A program made the translations under genes and the position numbers. A stretch of 64,000 bases of DNA from Adenophora triphylla var. japonica (taxonomy: Eukaryota; Streptophyta; Magnoliopsida; Asterales; Campanulaceae): contig JAFEMH010003642.1 in assembly GCA_022495995.1 (NCBI GenBank), positions 124,001 to 188,000 on the forward strand. The letters are read 5' to 3'. How positions within the stretch are numbered: position 1 is the first letter of the stretch; each line of letters begins with the position of its first letter. This document shows positions 1 through 10,592 of the stretch, piece after piece. The notes below the pieces were generated by a model. The model made no database searches, was not told the origin of the DNA, and saw only the letters and a program-made list of their open reading frames with translations.

Positions 1-388
1 TTCTAACGGAAGATCAGGTCATGGCAACGACTCCACATATTCAGCAACCTGCCCCGGATTTTTAGGGATTTACGATTACAAGACAATTACTTCATCATTT
101 TTTGGGTATAAAAAGAGAGCTAGGGATAGGCGCCATGAACGGCAATTTTGTAACTCTCTCTATACTTCCACCTTGTAATCACTCAAGAAATATTATAAAC
201 ACTTTGGTTTTAGGTAGATTTCCTAAAACCTCCCAAGATTTTGTGCCGGAGATCAATTGATCAAGGGCTTTCCTCGTTACATCTTGGTGTAGCATCTTGA
301 ATTTTCTCATTCTTATATTCCATTTGTGCCCAAAATCATTCCACCAAATGTTCAATTTCAAAGCTTACAAGAAATTGACAAAAACAGT
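1..388. repeat. Promoter-bearing repeat fragment, LTR-like
   Basis: Non-coding. A TATA-type box (tataaaaag, 107-115) is followed by a leader-like AT-rich stretch. The segment stops at about 388, where homology to the intron/exon border of the ABCB pseudogene begins; in the second ABCB copy a different, MITE-bearing intron sits at this place, so this piece arrived by rearrangement. I see no TG/CA ends or primer-binding site, so the LTR reading is an inference from base composition and the TATA box. Confidence 0.3.
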
Positions 389-745
389 ATTAATGTCTCA
401 GATAGTGGCATTGGTTGGAGAAAGTGGAAGTGGGAAGTCAACAGTGATCTCATTATCACAGAGATTTACGACCCTATTTCTGGTCATATTATGCTGGATG
501 GGATAATATTCAGAATTCCAACTGAAATGGCTGAGGCAACAAATGGGTCTTGTGGGCCAAGAACCAATCTTGTTGGTGACACCATCCAAGCCAACATAGC
601 ATATGGGAAGGACGGAGATGCAACTGAGGCGTAAATATTAGCCGCCGATTTGGCAAATGCCCACCACTTCATTAGCGGTTTGCAACATGTTAGTTTTTCT
701 TGCATCATTTTGTGGCTCCATAAATCATGCACTGTATTTTTTTTG

Positions 746-747
<2 letters not shown>

Positions 748-799
<52 letters not shown>
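748..799. repeat. (ATT)n microsatellite in ABCB intron
   Basis: About 17 uninterrupted ATT units inside the intron of ABCB copy 1. The same intron of copy 2 has a longer run (17180-17235), so the tract predates the duplication and has changed length since. Confidence 0.9.
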
Positions 800-1032
800 A
801 AAATATTATTTTATTTGTTTGGAATAGCTGCTAAAATGAAACTTCATATTGTGTAGAGGTATGATACAATAGTTGGAGAGAGGGGTGTGCAACTGTCTGG
901 TGGGCAGAAGCAGAGAGTGACCATTGCGAGGGCCATGGTGAAGAGTCCGAAGATACTATTACTAGATGAGACAACAAGTGCACTAGATGCAGAGTCTGAA
1001 AGGGTGGTTCAAGATGCATTGGACAGGGTAAT

Positions 1033-1668
1033 TGATGGAGACAGAGGTGGTGACCCAGGCGGGCGCCCCAGGCATGATCAGGCGTGCACCTCATTGGGAG
1101 GACAACGAGACCAACCTCCTGGACGTGAAACGATCGCCTCACAATCAACCATGCGGCCGCCTCATCGACACTCGACTGACTGGAACAAGGCTTGAGGCGA
1201 GGCGGGCGCTTCGCAAGAACCAGGCGGGCGCCTCAATTGATGGGAAGTTGCTGATATTTGCGTTTAATTTTATTATTACTCTTTTAAAGTTAATTTAAGT
1301 AGGGGTATTTTAGTCTTTGGTTTGCTATTTCGTTTTAGGGTTTGTGTTAGGGTTTTGAGAGAGTATTTAAACATCTTTTAGGGCTTTGTTAAACTTAGCT
1401 TTTGAATGATAATTTAAAGAGTTTTCTCTTAATTCCTGGTGGATTCCAGATTATTGCTGGTGGATTCCAGTTTATTGTGTTTTAGGGTTCTTCGCTTGAG
1501 AACTCTTGTGATTAGTGTGCTAATCACGAATCTATCGCTTCCGTGCTGCATCAGTTGATTCCAGATTATTGCTGGTGGATTCCAGTTTATTGTGTTTTAG
1601 GGTTCTTCGCTTGAGAACTCTTGTGATTAGTGCGCTAATCACGAATCTATCGCTTCCGTGCTGCATCA
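1033..1668 (+). mobile_element. Solo LTR (Ty3/gypsy-like), TSD GTAAT
   Basis: The insertion starts TGATGGAGAC and ends GCTGCATCA. It is flanked by GTAAT at 1028-1032 and 1669-1673. The empty site is seen in ABCB copy 2 near 17473, where one GTAAT is present, so the boundaries are exact. It contains a TATA-like box (tatttaaac, about 1363) and T-rich sequence, as in plant LTRs, and no coding capacity. An internal duplication with a 115-bp period (1442-1556 and 1557-1668, about one mismatch) repeats the 3' end of the LTR, including the terminal GCTGCATCA. Orientation is inferred from the TATA box. Confidence 0.88.
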
Positions 1669-1821
1669 GTAATGGTCAACAGGACAACAGTGATGGTGGC
1701 TCATCGACTTTCCACTATAAAGGGAGCAGATATGATTGCAGTGGTTAAGGATGGTGTGATCTTGGAGAAAGGAAAACATGACACTTTGATTCATATCAAA
1801 GATGGTCTCTATGCATCTTTG

Positions 1822-2479
1822 TGTAGGTGTTAGTGCCCTAGGCCTATAGAGATAGCCTTAAATGTAATGTCATTATTCATTTATATAAGAGATTGTTATT
1901 TTGATTATTATATATGTTTGCATGTTTATTGTAATAATCGTGTCCCTAGTACTTAAGAAGCACTAGTATGAAGTTTAATGGATAATCATGTGATGATTAT
2001 ATGCATGGAGATGCACATTAAATTCATGGGTACTTGTTAGAGAACAAGGTACTGGACTTGACCCGTTATGAGATTTATGTCATGGTCAAATGTCATAATT
2101 AAATCTCATATAGTTATATCATTGATATCCTTTGACCTGAGATTATCATCGTCTTCCACTCGATGAATATTGTGTTTGATATAGTTTAACGTTATCTTTA
2201 ACCGGATAACAATAAGGGCTATTATTGGCATGATAGGATTCTTGTTGGGAAGAATGATAAGTCAAGATGGAATTTTGTCCCTCGTAAAGAGAGATGTTTG
2301 CTAGGCCACTCGTAAGTAAGATTGATGATGTACATGTCCATGTCCGAATGAATTAATGTGATTAATAACATTCGATTGATCAATTTACTTGATAACGAGA
2401 AAACATTGAACAAAATGAGTTGACGTGGACCATGACTCATGTTCAATATAACATCGTGTGACAATAGGATTGTGATATG
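1822..2479 (+). mobile_element. LTR 5' part, same family as the solo LTR at 10593-12059
   Basis: Starts TGTAGGTGTTAGTGCCC directly after the ABCB coding remnant. It is clearly similar, over about 640 bp, to the minus strand of 10593-12059 read from its TGTTGGTGTAATGCCC end; shared blocks include the stretch around GACGTGGACCATGACT. Homology stops at about 2477, where an inverted piece of the same LTR begins. No ORF is supported. Confidence 0.75.
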
Positions 2480-2957
2480 TGTTGGGTTTTATGGGTCCAT
2501 GCGCAGCGGAATTAGCATCAAAATAACACAAAACCCAAGAGCCCTAAGATCCGTTCTATACAAATTAAATTGAATTCCTATGAGATAGAATTTACCAACC
2601 TTAATTACTTTCCGTTCTTGAGCTATCAAACAATCTATCAATGTGATTTTGAATCACAAACTTCGATCTTCAAGACTTGAATCTTCAGATTCGAACTCTA
2701 GGCCTTGATCGTCGTATGAGCGAAGACCCTCTAGTAGTATCCACACCTTTGAATGAACCAAGATTGAGGTCCATGTGATATTGCTGACAAAACCTCACCA
2801 ACAACCGCTGTTTAAATCGCGATCAAGGGACACATACATCACCATGCATCCCCACAAAAATCTCCCAAGGGCTCATGTAGCATGTACAAAACTTGAATCA
2901 ATAGGAAAAATCCTAGGTGATTGAAAATCATAAATCGTAATTTCCCTGCCAAAAGCT
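2480..2957 (-). mobile_element. Inverted 3' part of the same LTR family
   Basis: From TGTTGGGTTTTATGGGTCC onward this matches the plus strand of 10593 to about 10900 (for example GATCCGTTCTATAC and CTAGGCCTTGATCGTC). It is therefore the terminal part of the LTR, inverted relative to the neighbouring piece at 1822-2479. Similarity fades after about 2780. The last 150 bp up to about 2957 have no recognisable content. Confidence 0.65.
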
Positions 2958-3207
2958 TAGGCTAGGTGCATTTTCGAAAGCAAGTAAATGCATCATCTCA
3001 TAATCATTTTTGGTTCTATGCATGCATCCGCCATCATGAATGCCATATATGCATCTTCCTCTTCACTAACGAATGCAGGAATTCAAACGTAATCCCCCTT
3101 TTCGGCAAGGATGATCTTCACCAAAGACGACCTCCAATGTCCACAAATGGATGAAAACAGCCCCCAACATCCACAAACATATGAAGACCGCCTCCAGTGT
3201 CTACAAA

Positions 3208-3755
3208 TCGGTCAGAGACGCCAAGTTCTCCAGCTACAATCGGTCGGGGACGCCAAGTTCTCAAATACAAATCGGTCAGAGATGCCAAGTTCTCAAAATG
3301 CAAATCGGTCAGAGACGCCAAGTTCTCCAATACAAATCGGTCAGGGACGCCAAGCTCTCCAATACAAATCGGTCAGGGATGCCAAGTTCTCAAATACAAA
3401 TCGGTCAGAGACGCCAAGCTCTCCAATACAAATTGGTCAGGGACGCCAAGCTCTCCAATACAAATCAGTCAGAGACGCCAAGTTCTCCAATACCAATCGG
3501 TCAGGGACGCCAAGCTCTCCAATACAAACCGGTCAGAGACGCCAAGTTCTCAAATACAAATCGGTCAGGGACGCCAAGTTCTCAGAATGCAAATCAGTCA
3601 GAGACGCCAAGTTCTCAAAGACAATACGGTCAGAGACGCCAAGCTCTCAAATGCAAATCGGTCAGGGACGACAAGTTCTCAAATACAAATCGGTCAGGGA
3701 CGCCAAGTTCTCAAATACAATGCGGTCAGAGACACCAAGTTCTCAATAGCAAGAA
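3208..3755 (+). repeat. 30/31-bp tandem array, about 17 units
   Basis: Unit of the type CGGTCAGAGACGCCAAGTTC plus about ten more bases, counted 17 times by the GGTCAG(A/G)G core. Variants AGAGACG and AGGGACG partly alternate. The unit has no stop in any plus frame and its length is not always a multiple of three, so long ORFs appear in all three frames. They are by-products of the array; I do not call a gene. It lies in the hypervariable 3' region of a Tat element. Confidence 0.92.
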
Positions 3756-4226
3756 GTCCCAATGTGAAGACAAGCTCAACAACTTCTACAAGGTTGACGA
3801 TCACCAGCAAGATGCAGACTCAACCAAACTCCTCCTTCAGGTCAAAATGCCTCCAAAGACAGCAAATCGTCAGCAGAAACCGTCCCACGAATGGCAACCC
3901 AACAACTCTTCATCAACATCAGCCGTAGCCTCAGTCCTTCCAGCGGCCTACGGGTAAAGCACAAGAGTATGAAAGCATATCTTAGTCAACTACTTTTCTA
4001 AAAGAACATTATCATCAAACCTCGGGTGACTCCCAAATACCGTCAAACCATCAAAGACCATCCCCAGCAATTTTCGAACTACGTCCAGGCTTGATTCCCA
4101 CTCAGGATACGTAGGCAGCCTACCCTAGGTCCAGCCGCTTGACCAACACGGTCACCCTTTTTCCCCGATAATCATCATAAACTCTAATCTTCCCCTGCGA
4201 GAATGCCCTCAAACAGTCTCCCTCAA
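3756..4226. other. Tat 3' non-coding region between arrays
   Basis: No gene supported. It contains the conserved block GGCTTGATTCCC...TACGTAGGCAGCC (4088-4120), followed by CCAGCCGCTTGACC and GGTCACCC. This matches the block at 39590-39665 of the nested element in reverse complement. Confidence 0.7.
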
Positions 4227-4409
4227 CCCCGACTTAGGATCATACTCCTGAACTAGGTCCCCATTTAGGTTCATACTCCTGAACAAAACCTCGACTTAGA
4301 ATCATACTCCTGAACTAGGTCCCCATTTAGGTTCATACTCCTGAACAAAACCTCGATTTAGAATCATACTCCTGAACTAAGTCCCCATTTAGGTTCATAT
4401 TCCTGAACT
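4227..4409 (+). repeat. 66-bp tandem array, about 3 units
   Basis: Composite unit built from two related 33-bp halves, each containing CATACTCCTGAAC. A different sequence from the arrays on either side. Confidence 0.88.
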
Positions 4410-4464
4410 AAAATCCACCAAAGGACCATCCATCCCAAACCATCAAAGGGAAATCATTTCAAAT

Positions 4465-4582
4465 CAAGGTTCGAGGCACCTAAGACGCCATTTCCAAGGT
4501 TCGAGGCACCTAAGACGCCATCATCAAGGTTCAAGGCACCTAAGACTCCATCATTAAGGTTTGAGGCACCTAAAACGCTATC
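4465..4582 (+). repeat. 30-bp tandem array, 4 units, shared with the nested element
   Basis: Unit contains AGGTTCGAGGCACCTAAGAC. The same repeat in reverse complement occurs as about 6 units at 39335-39519 in the nested element, so this array, unlike the larger ones, is ancestral to both copies. Confidence 0.9.
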
Positions 4583-4639
4583 ACACACAACACTAGGAAA
4601 AGCGATAAAACGCAATCATTCCCTAATTCGACAAACCAA

Positions 4640-5335
4640 AACCATAGGGCGACTTCCCCAAAATAGTCAGATCATAGGGCGACTTCCCAAAAATAGTCAA
4701 ACCATAGGGTGACTTCCCAAAAATAGTCAGGTCATAGGGCAACTTCCCAAAAATAGTCAGATCATAGGGTGACTTCCCAAAAATAGTCAGATCATAGGGC
4801 GACTTCCCCAAAATAGTCAAACCATAGGGCGACTTCCCAAAAATAGTCAGATCATAGGGTGACTTCCCAAAAATAGTCAGATCATAGGGCGACTTCCCCA
4901 AAATAGTCAAACCATAGGGTGACTTCCCAAAAATAGTCAGACCTTAGGGTGACTTCCCAAAAACAGTCAGATTACAGGGCGACTTCCCAAAAATAGTCAA
5001 ACCATAGGGTGACTTCCCAAAAATAGTCAGATCTTAGGGTGACTTCCCAAAAATAGTCAGATCTTAGGGCGACTTCCCCAAAACAGTCAAAACCTTAGGG
5101 TGACTTCCCAAAAACGATATTACGGGCGACTTCCCAAAAATAGTCAAACCGCGGGCGACTTCCCAAAAATAGTCAAACCATGAGGCTGACTTCCCAAAAA
5201 TAGTCAAACCATAGGGCGACTTCCCAAAAATAGTCAAGCCATAGGGTGACTTCCCAAAAATAGTCAGATCATAGGGCGACTTCCCAAAAATAGTCAGATC
5301 TTAGGGCGACTTCCCCAAAAATAGTCAAATCTTAG
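4640..5335 (+). repeat. 30-bp tandem array, about 23 units
   Basis: Unit GACTTCCCAAAAATAGTCAG plus ATCATAGGGC-type bases, with small changes between copies. A minus-strand ORF (4623-4910) is only the repeat read in phase. There are no unique spacers, so this is a satellite-like array. Confidence 0.93.
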
Positions 5336-5498
5336 GGTCAAAGACCCGAACCACAACTGGCTTGATTCCTCTTAGGGATACGTAGGTAGCCTATCGCTAG
5401 GTTCAGCCACTCGATCACCTGATCATCCCGTCAAAAATGGAGCCTTACTCTTATCGACGACCCCGCTTCCTTCGAAAGCACCGTCGCCGAGGGGCTAC
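5336..5498 (+). other. Conserved motif and polypurine tract upstream of the 3' LTR
   Basis: Holds the block CCCGAACCACAACTGG, then GGCTTGATTCC...GGGATACGTAGGTAGCC (5359-5391), TTCAGCCACTCGATCA and the tract GAGGGGCTAC immediately before the LTR start. The purine-rich GAGGGG is in the position of the plus-strand priming site of LTR elements. Confidence 0.75.
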
Positions 5499-7345
5499 TG
5501 TAAGTGCTCCAATTTGAGCCGTTAGTATTTTCGTTAGAAAATTAACGAAAGTTTTAACATTTCCAACATTTCTAACAAACCCTAACCTTTCTAACAAAGC
5601 AAGGGTAAAGTGGGCATTGCCATTTAAAGTTAAACCAAGAAAAGAATCTCAAAAAGCAAAAGAAATTGGAAAAATCCGAATTAGGCAAGTTGAAAAACAA
5701 AGAACTGCTTGTAATTTTTTTGAATAATATTCCTTCTGTCCAAAAGCCAAGATCAGTAGCGGATGAACGGTGCACGCTTACGAACCCCTCCGCGCGGACA
5801 TCTATGTAAATCACAGAGGGCTATAAATTAAACCCTCCTCTCTCAGTCTACACAACACATTTTACACACAGAAGCTGCATTTTGGCGAAAAATAGAGAGA
5901 AAACAGTGGGAATCCTTAGATTGCCACCATTTTCTCTTGAACCTTTCCCAATTTCACTTCAACCATTCTCATATCACTCTTAAACACACCAAGTTCAAGC
6001 TTAAAACACTACTCAAGAGGAAGATTAGGGAGAAAACATAGAGGACTAAAGTGTTATCTACTTGTTTTCTCTTTGATCAACTCTATCATCAAACCCTAAA
6101 CACATTCAAGCCTTGAATCCACCCAAACACAACTCCAAAACACCAAATATTGATACTCCTCAAGTCAAGCACCAAATCTTGATACTCCTCAAGTCAAATT
6201 CCAAGCCTAGGAAGATAGGGTGTCACCATTGGTAAAGCCCTCCTTCTCAAAACCCCAAAATCTTCTTTTAACTTCTTGTTCATCTTGTTCTTCTTACTTG
6301 GATCTACTTGATGTCTAGTTTAACTTAAGTTTTGACCCAAGATGGTCATCTTGAAGTTCATCTTCATGAATGACCATCTCAAATGGTCCACATTTTAAAT
6401 CTCTAGTTGATTTGTCTCTTTAATTTCATTTCTACAAAATATCCCCTTTCCCTTTGCAAAGGACATGTTTAAACCCCATAAATTCCCCAAGGATGACTTG
6501 AATATGATAACCACTTAACAAAAAGTAGTGGTATCAAGTCTAGGGATGAAAATGGGGTGAACATAGATGCAAATCCCCCAAAAATCACATTTTCCCTCAA
6601 GAACATCTTGCTGTCCAGTAGCATTGTTCTGAGACCTCAGTCCATTTTCCTATTTTTTTGGACCCAGTAAAACTTGGAATTGGGTGTTGACTACAAAATA
6701 CTTTTTGTAGCCAACATCCAGAGATTTCCAGAAATATTTTTATTTTATTTTTTGTGTGAGTAAAACTCCCTTTTTCAAATTTTCTTTTAAAGGTCAGTTC
6801 ATCAGTTTCTGGAAATCCAGATTTCATATCTGAGATTTCCAGAAGGTTTTGGCCCCTCAAATCACCACCAAAATGGAAAGTTCCTTTTCAGAAACCCTAT
6901 TTAAGGTGTTCTAAGAAACTTTCATTCTCGGACTTTTCCCAGATTCTGAGTTTTTGAAGCCCTAAAGTCCATTTCAAAGTCAAGGGTCAACTGCCTTTTT
7001 CATTCTGGCAGAAATAATTTCCAACTTCAAAAGGTCTTTTGAGTACCAAATTTCAAACCAAAAATCATCCAAAAAATCATGGGATCAGTTTAAAGTCTTC
7101 AAAAGAGATCCAAATTTTTCCTTTTCTCAGTTTCAAATTATTTTGGTCAAAACACACACACACACACACACACACAACAAAAGGATTTCAAATGTTTGGA
7201 AGACTCGTTTTTCGAGGCGCGCCGGGTGCACACTAACGTCTTTCCCGGCGCGTAACGTGACCTCCGAACCCAAAATCTTTAATCTCGGGCATTTTTCAAA
7301 GTTTTGGCCCTCAAAATTAAAATGGCGTGGCGACTCCGTTTGATC
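5499..7345 (+). repeat. Tat-element 3' LTR, 3' end truncated
   Basis: Starts TGTAAGTGCTCC, the same start as the LTRs ending at 38752 and 56556 on the minus strand. Similarity to those LTRs continues to the GTGGCGACTCCG block at 7327-7338, after which the last 80 bp or so seen in the nested element are missing or diverged. It holds a TATA box at 5822-5828, a (CA)n tract near 7151-7176 and no supported ORF. It gives way to an unrelated gag at about 7345-7370. Confidence 0.85.
5789..5828 (+). promoter_or_regulatory. LTR promoter: palindrome TCCGCGCGGA plus TATA box
   Basis: A perfect 10-bp palindrome at 5789-5798 lies about 23 bp upstream of tataaat (5822-5828). The same pairing is present in the nested element's LTR and upstream of its two antisense genes. 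Confidence 0.65.
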
Positions 7346-9339
7346 ACAAAAAAAAAATCGGGTACATCACAGGCGGGTATGCTGGAACATTGAAATTGTG
7401 CGACAAAGTTATAATCTGATTGTCGAGCTGAGAGATGCTTGGGATTGGATCTTGAATAACGTCAATTAAATTTCTCTCTTCTCGCGCGACCTGCCTATCA
7501 CCCTTCTCCAAATATTCTTTTAACTCGCCATCATCAATTTTCATTTGAATCACTCTCTTCAAATTATAACAATCGTCTGTTGCATGCCCCTTAGCCTGGT
7601 GATACTCGCAAAAACTATTTTGATCCCTGAGCTCTATGCCTGTCTCCAGCACAGGGAAAGCCGCTGGTAAATTTACCCTTTTTAGAATCTCGCTTGGAGT
7701 GGTGTTCAGCATGTCAAATTTCACCATTTTCCTGGGCCCACGGCCTCCACTGCGACCACCTCCCCTTCCACCTGTGCTTCCACGATGACCTCCTCTACTT
7801 CCCTTATTCTCCTCTTTCACAAATTCAATCCTTTCTTTAACATTCTTTCTTGCCGTAGAAGTTGATGCGAGATCCTCCACAATACCCCCTAACCCGCTCG
7901 TACAACTCGCCTGCGGTTTCTGGTAACCTCATTCCCAATTCTCGCTTGAAATGGCCAGGTTGTAAACTGGCATTATAGAGCATGATGATGTTGCTTTGCT
8001 CTATGTCGGAGATTTGGTTGGCCACTTTCATGAACCTTTCAGTGTAACTGGCTATCCCTTCACCAGTCTTCTGCCTTATCGCGCACAATTCTTGCTTCCT
8101 TACTGGTTGTGCTCCAGAGGCACTGAATCTCGCCAAAAACTTCTTCTTGAAATCTTGATAGCCCGAGATCGACTTTGCAGGCTGGCCGAGGAACCATTCA
8201 AGGGCATGGTCAGTCAACGTACTGGCTAGCGCTCTACACAGAATTGCTTCACTTTTCGTAAGCATGGAAATCGTCACTTCAAAGCCGCCTACATGGGTTC
8301 TCGCTCTGGTGCTTCCCGAATACTCCGACAATGATGGCAAGCGGAACGTGGGATCTGGGTCAGCATTCTGAATTTCCTTCACAAATGGAGCCAAATAGGA
8401 ATCCTTTTCCTCCTCAACCTTATTTCCCGCCTCTAGCTCCTTGATTCTCTTCGCCATTTCTACTTTCCAACTGTCATCCTTCTTAGCCTCAGCCTTTTTA
8501 CCCTTATTTGCCCTTTCAATCTTCTTCTCAACCTTTTTCTCTGTCTTTTTCTCTGTTTTCTCATGTCGCCTGGGCTCCCTATCTCTGCGCTCCCTTTTTG
8601 AGCGATGACACCTTTTCGAATGACACGACCTTTCAAAGTAGCGCGACTTTTCTTCTGAATGCCTAGAGCGACTTGGCCGGTATTCCTTATCCATGGTCGA
8701 CCCACTGTCTATCTCCTCCCCTTCATATTCATAATAATAGGATGAATCTCGCGAGTTGACGGATTGATAATGTACCTTCCTCCTTTTCCCATCCTCTACA
8801 ATCTCTTGTGACCTTTTCCTTCCAACAGCCCCCTCGGATCTCGCCTTTGCGACCTCTCGCCTTTCTGCTCTTGGCTTATCCTTTGGTGGCGACATTTCGC
8901 GCTCTCGCCTTTCTTCCCGCTTAGAAACACTCTGGCTTGCCGCTCGGCCCCTTACTGGGCTATTCTCTGCCGCTTTTCCCATCACATTCTGCGGAATCTG
9001 AGTAGGCTCTTGCCTCATTTCCATTAATCTGTTGATATTGGCCAGAATTTGCAACAACAACTCGTTATTGGCCCTGGTTCAGTCTGCTTCCGCTCTAACC
9101 TCATCCTCCTTTGAGGGAACAGGCTCCTGTCTCTCGTTTCTCGCCTTTCCCCTTTCCACACGCTCTCTATCATCCCGCTCCCTTCTACGCCGCACCATAG
9201 ATTCTGTATCAGTCGAATGCACGAGACCATCCAACTCAGATTCAGCAGCCGCACGAGCTTCATTTTGCGGGTTTGGTGTTATCAAAGCTAGGTTACTGTT
9301 TGGTATGGTTTTAGATGGGGTTCCCTTATCCTGTACCAT
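7344..9339 (-). pseudogene. Tat-type retrotransposon gag, broken
   Basis: Capsid/nucleocapsid protein of a Ty3/gypsy element, normally forming the virus-like particle around element RNA. The N-terminal part (9339-9079) ends at a TGA in phase with the next segment. The segment 9060-7837 has a basic, charged region followed by a retrotransposon gag domain (HALEWFLGQPAKSISGYQDF region). A frameshift near 7850 leads to the C-terminal part, which has an RGG-type stretch and the finger-like CEYHQAKGHATDDC. The ORF stops at 7344, beside the truncation; no protease or pol follows. Its own 5' LTR lies upstream at 9459-10154. The LTR differs from the giant Ogre-like family, so this is a separate, smaller Tat-type family. 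Confidence 0.88.
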
Positions 9340-9458
9340 CTTTGTAAGCTTTCTGGGTTTCTGAGTTCAAACAGCAAGAACAAGAACAAGCTGGAAGGAC
9401 CAAACGAAAAAGTGAATCAGTCCTGGCAACGGAACCAACTGATGCTACCACGCCAAAA

Positions 9459-10154
9459 TGGTTGCACAGAACTGAAAAGTTAGGATACTCCGGCTGCTTT
9501 CCGTTTGTCTCCTACACACACAAATCAACGTGAACTAAGCCGGGGGCGTCTCCGGCGTTGCCCCTCCGGCGTGAGAGTAAGTATACTTTCAAGTTATCAA
9601 GAAAACAATAGCATGAACTGGAAAGAGATTTGCAGAAAAATGAACTCAAGAGAACTTACAAATGCCTTTTTTGAGGTAGCTTATATACTCCCACAACATC
9701 ATGTGCAAGTCACATGCCAAGGACACATGTCGATCATCCATAAGGTGGGCAAAAATGTTTCCATCCATAGCTGGCGCCGTCATCTTTATCTCTGACACAC
9801 TTTTCATCATTTTACGGATACGGTGGGCCCCATTTATAACGACATTAACGACTTCTGAACTGTAGATACTGATCTTTGATGTCGCCTATGGCGACAACCA
9901 TCACATGGCGACAACTCTTGGTGGTCGCTAATAAATACACAAATGGCGAGATTCCGACCTTTGAACTTACATCATCTCCCTATAATGATAGGCTAACGGG
10001 TTTCTCGCCTGAGGGTTCCCGCAAATGCTCAAGGGAAGTCGCCAGTTACCTTAAGCTACCCTTGGGCCCATTATCATGGGCCTTGTTCCATAATTGCCGA
10101 ATTGGGCCTCATATTAACGAGCTGGGCCCAATACCCATTTTCATGAACATATCA
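9459..10154 (-). repeat. 5' LTR of the minus-strand Tat-type gag element
   Basis: Read on the minus strand it starts TGATATGTTCATG and ends near TGTGCAACCA, followed by TTTTGGCGTGGTAGC, the likely primer-binding region. It has a TATA-like gtatataagc and the block TACTTACTCTCACGCCGGAG, which recurs in the LTR at 12065-12830, so the two belong to related families. On its right it abuts reverse-transcriptase coding DNA of another element. Confidence 0.75.
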
Positions 10155-10592
10155 GGTTTTTGAACCATTACTGAGAAAAGGAGTCCTTGTTTTCTTTGAT
10201 GACATTCTAGTTTATAGCTCTACCATGGAGGAACACCCGAGGTTGTTATAGATGGTGTTAGAGCTTGATGGAGACCAAGATAGTGAATTATTTAGTTTTA
10301 ATTTTAATTACTATTATGTATTTTCGAATTCAAATTTAGTTAGGTGATAAAATCGTAATTTAGAGAAGATTTATGTAATATTGTGAGGTTTTATAGTTTA
10401 TTAGATTACTATATAGATTAGGGTTATTTTTAGAGGTGTTTGACTTGATTTCCAAGTCTTAGGAGTCCTATAAAATCCAAGTTAATTGTAATTCCGAAAA
10501 TTTAGTTTTGATTAATACAATTTGATATTGAGTGTTTACTCTTTATTTCCTAAAAGTGATTAAATTCCTTTTGGATGCTGAACGGTATAAAC
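10155..10592 (+). pseudogene. Ty3/gypsy RT fragment and adjoining non-coding DNA
   Basis: Positions 10156-10243 encode a short piece of reverse transcriptase including the catalytic motif [10 protein letters not shown], then a stop. The style is chromovirus-like, different from the Tat RT (YVDDMI) at 62.6 kb. The following 340 bp are AT-rich, with a TATA-like cctataaaatcc near 10468 as in an LTR, but no ends could be fixed. Confidence 0.75.

Larger units (their letters stand above)
389..1821 (+). pseudogene. ABCB (MDR/P-glycoprotein) transporter, 3' fragment, copy 1, broken by a solo LTR
   Basis: Remains of the second nucleotide-binding domain of a full-size plant B-type ABC transporter. The acceptor (ctcag) ends at 401 and the exon opens with a Walker A motif GESGSGKST. 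After a (TTA)n-bearing intron a further exon (about 863-1032) has the ABC signature LSGGQKQR and Walker B ILLLDE. That exon is cut by a solo LTR (1033-1668) and resumes at 1669 with the H-loop region [15 protein letters not shown] following LTR piece replaces the last residues after position 1821. Single-base losses near 467 and 515 break the frame, and a TAA lies near 632. The transmembrane parts and first NBD are absent. Exons and both frameshifts match copy 2 at 15352-17652, so this is a duplicated pseudogene. Resemblance is to the ABCB4/11/21 group, without certainty. Confidence 0.9.
2958..7345 (+). mobile_element. Tat-lineage (Ogre-like) element, 3' non-coding region plus 3' LTR, truncated
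   Basis: Same family as the nested element at 37021-56556, but in plus orientation. Shared landmarks, as reverse complements, are the GGCTTGATTCCC...TACGTAGG motif (4088 and 5359), the GAGGCACCTAAGACGCC repeat, the purine-rich tract GCCGAGGGGCTAC just before the LTR (about 5486-5498), and the LTR itself from 5499. No gag, pol or antisense gene remains. The left edge (about 2958) and right edge (about 7345) are truncations against unrelated elements. The stretch 2958-3200 has only weak resemblance to intron 1 of the antisense gene. Confidence 0.85.

Noticed and set aside
650..856. ORFs made of Ile or Tyr runs (also 17089-17316)
   Set aside because: They are the (ATT)n intron microsatellite read in frame.
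4640..5335. 30-bp direct repeats resembling a CRISPR array
   Set aside because: Units are contiguous with no unique spacers, and the context is a plant retrotransposon.
8460..8705. Basic ORF on the minus strand overlapping gag
   Set aside because: Shadow frame of the charged gag segment; no independent support.
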